64,000 bases of DNA from Cylindrobasidium torrendii FP15055 ss-10. Lineage: Eukaryota > Basidiomycota > Agaricomycetes > Agaricales > Physalacriaceae. The position numbers were made by a program, and so were the translations under genes. Shown one piece after another: positions 55,679 to 64,000 of the stretch (positions within the stretch are counted from its first letter, which is position 1; every line of letters starts with the position of its first letter). Where the stretch lies: positions 1-64,000 of the forward strand of contig KN880511.1 of the NCBI GenBank assembly GCA_000934385.1. The letters run 5' to 3'. The notes under the pieces were generated by a model. It did no database searches and was not told where the DNA came from. It saw only the letters and a list, made by a program, of their open reading frames with translations.

Positions 55679-56928
55679 ATGTTTGTTTCGAACCCAACGG
55701 TTATCAGCACTGGCTCAAACTTCTCCTCGAAAGTCCTCGTCAACATGTTTGAATAAGCAGGTTCGACCGCCAATTGGTTCACGGTGAGCTCTCTGGGTGG
55801 ACCCAAGACCTTCCTAATCTCCAGTGGTAGATACCTCAGAGACGAAGCCGACGTCTTCACACGGAACGCCTGGGACAATGTAGTGCCAGACCCGGAATCG
55901 CAAGCAGAAGTAATCGCGGCGTCGCTGGCTAGGCAGCGCGCAGCGCCCGTGCTCGACGCTGCTAAGGCCTGGTGCAATGAGAACCCTCACAAGCCTTGGG
56001 ATATATTTTATAAGAAGAATAGAGACAACTTCTTCAAGGACAGAAATTGGTGCGTTTCCCACACAGCTTCAGGATGCCATCTGACTATTACCAGGTTGCA
56101 TGAAGAATTCCCAGAACTTGTCTCCACGACGCGTGCAGGTGCTGGTCCTGTAACTGTCGCTGAAGTGGGATGTGGGGCTGGCAACTCGATGTTCCCGCTG
56201 TTGGCTGAAAATGAGAATGCCGAGCTCAGAATGTTGGCTTACGACTACTCATGCCGGGCGGTTGAAATTGTACGGGAGCACCCACTCTATCGTTCTCCGC
56301 GACGTGGGACTGTTCATGCCGAACCGTGGGACTTGTCGAAGCCGACGATGCCGCAAGGGCTTGTACCAGGCTCGGTGGACATTGTAATGATGTTATTTGT
56401 AGTTCACGCGTTACATCCATCCGAGTGGAGGCAAACCATTGCGAACGTCCATGCGATGCTTAAGCCTGGTGGCAAGATTCTGTTTCGGGACTATGGACGC
56501 TACGATGTGATGCAGTTGCGGCTCAAGGAAGGCCGACTACTGGATGAGAATTTCTACATCCGCGGGGACAAGACGCGGGTATATTTCTTCGAACTAGGTG
56601 CGTTGTCCAAGAAAATTGTTGCACACAGTTTGCCGATGTCAGAACAGATGAGCTCTCGTTGCTGTTCACAGGATCCAAAATGTCCGAAGCTGAACGGCGT
56701 ATCACAACGAGTCCAGGGAATGAGACTGGGTTCAACTCGATGAATAAACCGACTACCGAGACAGCAACACCAGTGGTTGGTGGCTTGCATCCTAGCCTCC
56801 CTCACGACCTCCCTCATCCCTTGTTTACTACGGAGGAACTTGGAGTAAATCACAGACTGACGGTAAATCGCAAGACTCAGGAAAAGCTACATCGTGTCTG
56901 GTTGCAAGGGAAATTCGTGAAGTTATGA
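55679..56928 (+). CDS. tRNA m3C methyltransferase (METTL2/6/8, Trm140 type)
   Basis: Well-supported exons: one ending at 55783 (coding R-P-P-I-G-S), 55825-56049 (R-Y-L-R-D-E-A-D-V-F), and the main exon from 56095. A final join near 56600-56650 restores D-E-L-S-L-L-F-T-G, and the chain ends at the TGA at 56926-56928. The SAM site is V-A-E-V-G-C-G-A-G-N-S, followed by a D-Y-S strand and an L-F-V-V-H-A-L-H-P motif. F-R-D-Y-G-R-Y-D is diagnostic of this subfamily. It should methylate C32 of tRNA-Thr or tRNA-Ser anticodon loops. The start is unresolved: the frame of the first exon has no ATG back to 55665, so another 5' exon or the ATG at 55679 must be used with an extra splice. Confidence 0.82.
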
Positions 56929-57130
56929 ATGCGTAGATGATCAAGATCCTACGCAGGTAGCCAATTATCTCGACGCAAGCAGAAATATAAGGTTGTATTG
57001 ACCTGTCTGATGTCGCATCACGGTCTCAATAATCCATTCGAAGACTGCCCGCGGTATCCGTGATCATGGGTATAGATTGAACGAAGCGTGGGAAAATGGG
57101 TTTCTATTTGGTCATAACGCCACTGGGATC

Positions 57131-59214
57131 CTAGATTTCCTTCATGCGCTTATCCAACACCTCGTACCACACCTCCCTCTCTCGTTTTCGAAACTCGAGC
57201 GCATTTCCCACCGACGTACGTCCACCATCCTCAAAGACGAGCATCGCGCCCGTCTCGGGGTCAAATTTCGGCCATTCCAAACCCGGCCGGCCCTCCGTTG
57301 CAAAGGTCGACCAATGCCTGGAAAAGGCATCCGATGTCTTATCGTCTTCGGATGTCTTGTCTCCGTCCCACAGTGCTGTTTGTTTGAATACCCAAGGGAT
57401 TTCGCCCGTGTGGCTATTGAGGCGTTAATAAAGTAGTTGTGGCAGACGGAAATTGGGATGCCTACACGATGCCAAGGTGCTCATAGCCTTGCTTCAGGCG
57501 AGAGGGTATAGTTCTGCAGAGGTATACATAGACGGGTATCGTTTTCTTCGTCGTGACGTTTGGGACGGCCGTGAAGCTCGTGCCGGCATGGATCATAGGC
57601 GTAAGGTAGCCATAGTCAGCTGGCAGGCAATTAACCCGTGGAAGCCAAGAGCCAGATGGACGACGTACAGTACCAATGACTGGATGGGAGAGACTTCACG
57701 TCGTTGCCGGGACCATCTGTGACGGGGTATAACGAATGGATCTTCTCGATATCGGCAGCGTTAAAACCATGCCGAGCTTTCATAAATCCTCGCGTTACTT
57801 CTCCGCGATAAAACTGCTGACGGTCAGAATTTTCTTCTTTTGTGCAGCGCATGGCGGAGTAGGGCGTCTCACCTGAGCGCGCAAGTTGAAGAAGCTGCCT
57901 TCGTCTTCGTTAATGCCGAGGAGGACGCTTTGGATCCATGGGTCGTATTCACCGGAGCCGACACGGTTCCACAGAGGCTTGCTCCAGCCGTCTTCTGCGC
58001 CGTCGTAGATGAGTCCCCACATTCCTGGTCGGAACAGCGCCTGAGTGGCCTCAATAAACTGTTGCGTTGGGAGAGCTCTCAGCGCCGCCACCCGGTCATG
58101 GGCTGTCAATTCCTCAGAGTCCGAGCCAAGGTTTTTGAGTAGGTCTGGATATGGCGGCCACACTACCGCGCGCTTTGCGGCCTACGAAACAAGTTAGACA
58201 TATGCGTCGGGGACGAAAGGTTTTGTGGCGAGTGATTACCATGAGGTTATAGGTTCCGCTCTGCAGTATGAGCTTGTGGAAGAGACGACGGCCAGACTTA
58301 AGGAGACTTCCGAGGAGGAAGGCGCCTGCACTTTCTCCCCATGCCGTCACATTGTTAATGTCGCCACCAAAAGCGGATATGTTGGTTTGAACCCATTCTA
58401 AGATCGCGATTAAGTCGTGTAGCCCTGGGGTAGTTCTTGTAAGTCACAAAAGATCGGAGAGAGAATAGAAGGAGAGAAGGGCTAGACGACGGAGCTCACC
58501 AAAGTTGCCTACGTGCCCGTTTACTGCTTCCAAGTCTGGCGTCGCCAGCCAGCCAAATGCGTTAACCCTATCAAAACATCACAGATTAGACGCACGTCAA
58601 GTGTGCTGGAGAGAAGAGCCCAACCTGTAGTTGCCTGTCACGACTATGCACGGCCTGCCTTCGCGTTCCACTGCGCGCACAAACTCTGTCGGGTCATACA
58701 CACCCATGCTCGAAGAGCCAGAGTTTAAATTTCCGCCATACACCCAGACCTTGAGCATGTAGCATCAGAGATAGCCTATAGTTTCGGGCGAAGAGATATA
58801 CCATCACTGGGAGCCTGTCGACGCGCGTCGAACCCGGCGCGAAGACATTCACGCTGAACGCGTCCTCGCTGAATCCTAAAAAGCTACGGTCTATCCACCC
58901 CCGCTTCGACTTGTACATGTTGTCGAATGGGGAAGTCATTTGAGGGAAGGAGGGCCCGAACTCAGTGCACTTGAGAGTGGATTCCCATGTGTGCGGTGGC
59001 TCGCATCGTTTGAGGCGCTCTGCGCGCGCATATGGAACGCCTAAGAATTTGCGTACTGGAGACAGCGGTCCTGCACAACAAAGGTATAAGTATAAATGGA
59101 ACTGTCGACAGAAAGGAGCATACCAGGACGAGTACCTGCCGATGAACGTGCATCGACTGGATGAGTGTCGACAAAGCCTTCGATGGGGCCGTATGCGGTA
59201 TTCACTCGCTGCAT
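57131..59214 (-). CDS. Type B carboxylesterase/lipase, C-terminal part uncertain
   Basis: Start at the ATG at 59214 (V-N-T-A-Y-G-P-I-E-G-F), though a longer N-terminus is possible. Exons then give F-L-G-V-P-Y-A-R-A-E-R-L and D-A-F-S-V-N-V-F, the oxyanion strand V-Y-G-G-N-L, the nucleophile elbow W-G-E-S-A-G-A-F-L, L-I-L-Q-S-G, the acid site G-I-N-E-D-E-G, and a late H-T-G-E-I-P-W-V-F (probable catalytic His) in the last exon, which ends at 57131. The order is right for the cholinesterase-like family. Between the acid and His regions (57430-57750) frames do not join simply, and the expected helix region is short, so the gene may carry a deletion or small unrecognised exons. Function: hydrolysis of carboxylic esters. 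No clear signal peptide at the chosen start. Confidence 0.65.
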
Positions 59215-60386
59215 GGGTGGTGGAAAGTGAGAGGGATAGAGGAGAGGCAAGCCTGCGTATAAAATAGCCTGCCCATATTCCGCAATTTTAGAGATGAAGT
59301 TCGAGGATCCGGCCAGGCATGTTTGTGCGGCCAGCCGAGTGAACGGAAATTCAAATCTTGTTAGCACGTGGTCGGCGGCCGCTTGCTTAGAAGTTGGCCA
59401 TGTAGTTCTATAAACTCCACTGCCGGTAAAGCAAACCTTCGCCAGAAAGAATATCTCTCTCATTCATACAGATTTTAGACTACAATAAAATCAGTACGGA
59501 GTAAAGAGGCGGGCCGAAGAATCATTGTCACTCACGAACTTGTTACCGATCGGGCAAAGCAACCATTGTCAATAAAAGGCGAGAAATCCGAACTCACGTT
59601 GCATGAATCAGGACTGGAATCCCTGATTTCCCTATTCGCGGTTGTCTCGCGCTCTCTTCATCTCGTATCCTGATTTCTGTGATAAGACGCTGCGAGTCAA
59701 GGGCACGGCGGAACACTGTCAATGCGGCGGCGTGCCGCCCTTTTGAAGGGCTGAGTCGAGGCCTCGGCAAGTTTGATTCGGCTGGAGAGTGCTCTTCAGT
59801 AGATGTTTGCACATTCCGAGAAGCGAAGCATCCTCGGAGTGTGCTGTGGGCTTCTCTCGTCAGTTGGAGACCTTCGTGCACGAGACACTACAACCTTCTT
59901 CGCGGTATCGTTGAGCTTACAAGGAAGGATGTACCCATGTGTGAGCTGTGAATTATGATACGCAACGGCACGTCCGTCCTGTCACCCTAGTAGGAGGACC
60001 TCCAACCACGGCTTGAAGCTTGATCGGTGGGTATGGTCGTGTTTGTTTCGCATGGTTCCGGATGATCCCGACGCGGCGATGGGGCAGCCACAACGCAAGT
60101 AGGTACGCCGAGGGAGGCGTTGGTCCTGCCGCAACAAGCCATCGTATCCGAATGTTTCCCTGCCAAAAATCCCATGTAAATTTTCATGATAGTGTAACTA
60201 TTGAGGAGTCTGCAGGATTATGATGTACAAAACAGCATTTCGTTCGGAAAGAAGATTTGTAGGCTCGAGTGCCTTCAATTTCTTTCTGAAGTTGATAGAA
60301 AGAGAATGGCACTGCCCAAAGGCTTTCGACACCGGTTTGGTCACACGGGGTTTCATGGCATTGTATACAACATGAAGTTGATCTTG
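59215..60386. other. Intergenic, nothing recognised
   Basis: Contains the likely promoter of the esterase and only short ORFs without motifs. No tRNA or repeat is evident. Confidence 0.5.
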
Positions 60387-61824
60387 CTACTGAAAGTCAC
60401 ATCGCATAACCCTCCATGACATGAGAGCCCATAGTCCCACAGATGCCGTCCGATTGAGTGCTGGTGCGGTATCCCTTGTCGAGCCACGAGAAAGCACAGG
60501 CATTGTATACCCATCGAGTTGAGCTGTTGATGGTTTATACGATTCGATACGCCTGCGGTATCCAGACTCGATGCACATAGAGTTAGGCAAACCGTCCGAA
60601 AGCGAGTGCTGCTTGTTAACGAGAATAATCATAATCGTCGGGTAAAGACCCTGCAAGTGGGCAGTGAGAAGGCTGCACAAACATGCAGAGCGATTGGCAA
60701 ACGAACCGAGAACTGGTCACCAATGTTACTCAAAATATCGTACAGGTATGCTGTCTTACTGTTTGCATCGAATTTGAAGAAGAGAATAAGTTGCGAAAGC
60801 TGTGAGCTGTGTCATTGATTTTGCGGCGTCCATGAATGACAAATCATACCCAAAAGAAGCAATAAATGAATCCGGAGTCCACCAAGAGGATCAAGACCCG
60901 CTCCGTCATTGTCTTATTGCATTCTCTGCACTTGGCTTTGAGAAAGCGTCTGACTTGCCTGTTCATGCGTCAGAAATATGAGGTTATCGAAGCAGCATGA
61001 TGTATACCAGGCTTTGATGGCGATGAGTATTGTCGAAGTGAGATTGGTGAGCAGTGATACACCCCACGAGATAGACTCGGTCCAAGCACAGAGGCGACCT
61101 CCTCCGGCAACGGTGCTTTCAATGAAGGTTTCCTCCGATAAACACTTGAGAGCGTTCACCGCGAAGCCTACCAATTCCACTAAGAAGCATACCATCTGCA
61201 AAACTGAACTTGGCTTACCATACGATACGCAGAGGAAAGCTATAGGAATAGCAACGAGCCATCGCGTTCGACTTGCTCCATCTTGCCACAATGCCCACAC
61301 TCTCCAAATAATCACGGTGTCGCCAATGATCATCTAAAGGAGCGAATACCGGTCAACAGTAGTAAGCGCTAGCCTGTAGAAGTTGCAAGCACTGACGTTA
61401 CTCAAGAAAAGTCCCTTCATCGGCAGCGCAAATGGCAGGATGCGTTTGTTTGACCTGGCTATCCGCTCGCTTAGCGCAAGGGCTGGATAGTCGATGAGCA
61501 GATATCGCAGCTTCTGTATCAACACAGTGGCGTTCATTGCCCATAGACTTGTTGAAGCTCCAAAGAGCACCACCGTGATGATGAACATGACCATGGAGGG
61601 AACAGTGCGGATACCGCGGTATCTGGCGTGTGATGGCGGGGTGAGCTTTGTGGGATAACGAGGGATTGAAAAACACACATCTGAAGTTTTGTAGCATACA
61701 CGAAAAACACCAGATATACTGACCACCACACGCTCTCACACATGAGGCTGATGACTGCGTGTACAAAGGCCATTCCGTTGTTCGCTAGATGGTCTTGGTC
61801 CTGGATGCTCGGCGGGAGCGACAT
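60387..61824 (-). CDS. Multi-pass (probably seven-helix) fungal membrane protein
   Basis: Starts at the ATG at 61824 (M-S-L-P-P-S-I) and ends at 60387 after several splices. Segments visible in order: a first helix beginning A-F-V-H-A-V-I-S-L; R-T-V-P-S-M-V-M-F-I-I-T-V-V-L-F-G; I-I-G-D-T-V-I-I-W-R-V-W-A-L-W followed by another helix (W-L-V-A-I-P-I-A-F-L); F-A-V-N-A-L; S-W-G-V-S-L-L-T-N-L-T-S-T-I; then a loop with C-R-E-C and E-R-V-L-I-L-L-V-D-S-G-F-I-Y-C-F-F; and finally L-Y-P-T-I-M-I-I-L-V-N before a polar tail. I-x-x-D-x-x-x-x-W-R...W and P-T-x-I-I-x-L-V-N are the recurring signature of an agaricomycete seven-helix family of unknown function that is often present in many copies. Not a typical GPCR by sequence. 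Exon borders are approximate. Confidence 0.65.
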
Positions 61825-62272
61825 TGTAGAGTGCTGGTACGCGAAGATGCTGCCGATGCATAGAAGGGGCTTCTTATACTGCAGAGACCCAAAACAAAAG
61901 AACACCTTCGGGAGCCTCCCCCATCAATACAAGGTGCCGCCATCGTGTTCTACAAGCTTGTTCGCAACAGATGGGATGCCGAGCGCCTGACGTTCCTCTC
62001 AAGATAGATGCTGGGCAGCTGTACCGCATCTAAGTTGGAAGTACTTTGATCAACAAATGTGGTGTGACATTGAGGTATCACCTCCCAAAGCATCTTGAAT
62101 GAGACTTGGGCGTAAAAAGTCGCCAAAAGATATCCACCCGTAGTTTATGAATCAATGTTGCGCTCAACGTGGAAGTCTCAAGAGATTGATGCGATAATAT
62201 TGAAAAAAGGTCTAGTGGTACATGAGCCTAAGGCCCTTTACGGTCGGCATACAAAGGGGTGTACACGTACAG
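61825..62272. other. Intergenic, nothing recognised
   Basis: Upstream region of the seven-helix gene and 3' side of the next minus-strand gene. No feature seen. Confidence 0.45.
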
Positions 62273-63462
62273 TCATTGCACCGTCGAACTCGGTCCTGCG
62301 ACATCCAGAATTATATCCCGGGTCTCCCTCACGACGACCGCCAGTTTCACGAAGTCTACCGGGTTGCCTTCAAGATCCAGAAGACGGATGTGCGCGAGAG
62401 TGGGGAGGAGGTTGCTGAGGTGACGGAGGAGGCAGAGCAAGCTTTCGCAGGGAAGGTGTTCGGCGATGCCCCATAACATCAAGACATGCAATGCTTCAGC
62501 GTGCTCGTAGGTGCATATTTGCGTGTATAGCGTGCGCACACACTGTATAATGGTGCTTTTTTGGATGAGGCCGAGCGAAGCTATCTGGCCGAAGAGGGTT
62601 GTCGTACGGAGAGGCTGGGAGGGATCTTGGCATGTACAATCCTTGGGAGAGTCAGTAGTAGCCGAAGTCTGAAAGGGCAAACACGCACCACGACGGCCTT
62701 CCACTCAGCCTGGAACCTCTCCCTGATGTTCGTGTCCAACGCACGCGTGAAGAACTCTCTTGCCTCGTCTCCAAGGTCCGCTTCCAGCGCATCGGCAAAC
62801 TTGGCAGCGAACGTCGGCCATCGCATAGGCTGGTGCTCATCGCAGTTTGCCAAGTCTGCAATGCCGTTCGTGACAAACATAGTCACAAATGCATGCATTG
62901 CCACTGTGTCCTCCATGAACGTCGACGCCGCGAACATGCGCACCAAACCCACGATGTCCCCGCCACATTTGACAGTATTATCGACGGCTTCCAGGACTTT
63001 GTGCGGATGCCAGGATAAGTACACACTGGGTCCTTTGCCCAGGGTACGCCCGTCGCGATGGCGGGACTGGCTTCGCTGGGGAGAGGGGGACTTCTTGACG
63101 ATGGATTTCTTCCTGACATTCTGTTGTGGTAGAGGGCATGGTACTGGGGAAACACAAAATGGGAATTGGATGCCGTACGCTTCGGCCTGAGGTAGCTTTC
63201 TTGGGCCCTTGGTGGGTGGCGGCTTTGAAGAAGACGCCACGTTGCTCTCTGAGTCGGGGATGGTGATTTCGGTGAGAAAGGAGGAATTTGGCGTCGAAGG
63301 GGGGTTGGAATGGGCAGAGGATTGGCTAAGCGCTGCTTCGGCACCGTGTTGCTGGCTTGGCTTTTGGTTGAAATTCACATTGTTTAGCGTATAAAATACA
63401 TTTCTTTGGTTGATTGGGAGTTGGGCAATGGAGGCAGGCGTTGAGGCGTTCGCGGTGTTCAT
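62273..63462 (-). CDS. Hypothetical protein, disordered N-terminus and MIF4G-like C-terminal helices
   Basis: Starts at the ATG at 63462 (M-N-T-A-N-A-S-T-P-A) and ends at 62273 (S-S-T-V-Q). The first 130 residues are low-complexity Ser, Pro, Gln and Lys. A helical region follows (W-H-P-H-K-V-L-E-A-V-D-N-T-V-K; F-A-D-A-L-E-A-D-L). An intron is expected after E-W-K-A-V-V; the next exon reads I-A-S-L-G-L-I-Q-K-S-T-I-I-Q, H-V-L-M-L-W-G-I and L-L-C-L-L-R-H-L-S-N-L-L. This pattern resembles the repeat helices of MIF4G domains (eIF4G, Paip1, CBP80), which bind eIF4A or RNA-processing partners, but the match is weak and by eye. It could be an unrelated helical repeat. Confidence 0.5.
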
Positions 63463-64000
63463 GGTGGCGCGTCGGATGACTCCATCGGCACCATTCCGTG
63501 GGTCTTTATATGCTTGAATTTCGTCGCACGTGAGAGCGCATGACTGGAGATTTTTCGACCAGATTAGGGAACGAGATATATCATAACAATGAATGTCATT
63601 TGGGCTGGCTCAACATGCGCAAGCATCATGTTCTGGAAATTCTGAAAATGAGGACGGCTACTCGGAATTGGAGCGACGAGTATTCAGCAGCAGGGCCAAA
63701 TGTGATTTGCGAGCACTCTGTTGTGCGTACCTCGTCGCCGTTCAGCAATCCCGACGTCGAGACGCGCTCACTACAACTCTGCCTGGTAGCCTTTCCAACT
63801 TCCGCCACATTATCGAGATCGAAAATCATCCAATGGAATTGTGACTTGAGAGAAAAAGAGGACAAAAACCGATTGATTCGAATTGCCCGGGGTGGCTGGC
63901 GACATGCTGGTGCATCGTTGCAGAAAAGCCTGCTGGCTGGCATGGAGCGGCGATGATCGAATTATCGGAGTTGCCGAGCCGGTATCCGTTCCAATCATTC
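63463..64000. other. Window end, nothing recognised
   Basis: Promoter side of the gene starting at 63462. Overlapping short ORFs on both strands without motifs. Confidence 0.45.

Noticed and set aside
1..64000. CRISPR array, bacterial operon or prophage
   Set aside because: Dense spliceosomal introns and eukaryotic gene families; no regularly spaced repeats of CRISPR type.

Overview
The window is nuclear DNA from a filamentous basidiomycete, most likely an agaricomycete. Genes are short, close together and cut by many introns of about 45-55 bases with GTRNGT...AG ends, GTGCGT being the commonest donor. The protein families are typical of that class: an alpha-ketoglutarate-dependent xanthine dioxygenase, F-box/leucine-rich-repeat proteins, a fungal seven-helix membrane family and small secreted proteins. 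A Rhizoctonia/Ceratobasidium-type source is my impression only. All spliced models were joined by eye and have no transcript support.

Layout. 1-6.3 kb: right-hand part of a large DNA transposon, with a degenerate ULP/C48-like cysteine-protease ORF followed by a six-exon P-element/THAP9-like transposase and terminal short repeats. 6.3-7.9 kb: gene-poor, with tRNA-Val(AAC) on the minus strand at its edge. 8.1-14.6 kb: a small type I membrane protein, a secreted class 3 lipase, tRNA-Asn(GTT) with an intron, a XanA-like dioxygenase and a Ser/Thr-rich single-pass membrane protein. 15.4-21.2 kb: an F-box protein and a SNT2-like BAH/PHD/SANT/GATA chromatin protein. 21.2-26.1 kb: a sparse stretch, an 82-residue secreted protein and ALG5. 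26.1-36.8 kb: a Cys6-cluster/coiled-coil gene 25 bases upstream of a YRB2/RanBP3 homologue, then a ubiquitin-like/WLM metalloprotease divergently paired with MSH6. 37-43 kb: an LRR-like protein, an alpha/beta hydrolase and a flavin monooxygenase. 43.5-49.6 kb: UTP14, aspartokinase and TFIIA gamma, all on the minus strand. 49.7-57 kb: two LRR/F-box-type proteins meeting tail to tail, tRNA-Ile(AAT), a GH47 mannosidase and an m3C-type tRNA methyltransferase. 57.1-63.5 kb: a type B carboxylesterase, a seven-helix membrane protein and a protein with a weakly MIF4G-like C-terminus.

Most genes are unlinked housekeeping genes (mismatch repair, ribosome assembly, amino-acid synthesis, N-glycosylation, transcription, nuclear export). 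I see no biosynthetic cluster, CRISPR array or viral genome. The least ordinary items are the protease-plus-transposase element, the Cys6/coiled-coil gene, the divergent pair of two probable DNA-repair genes, and a tyrosine-rich secreted peptide with a dibasic site.
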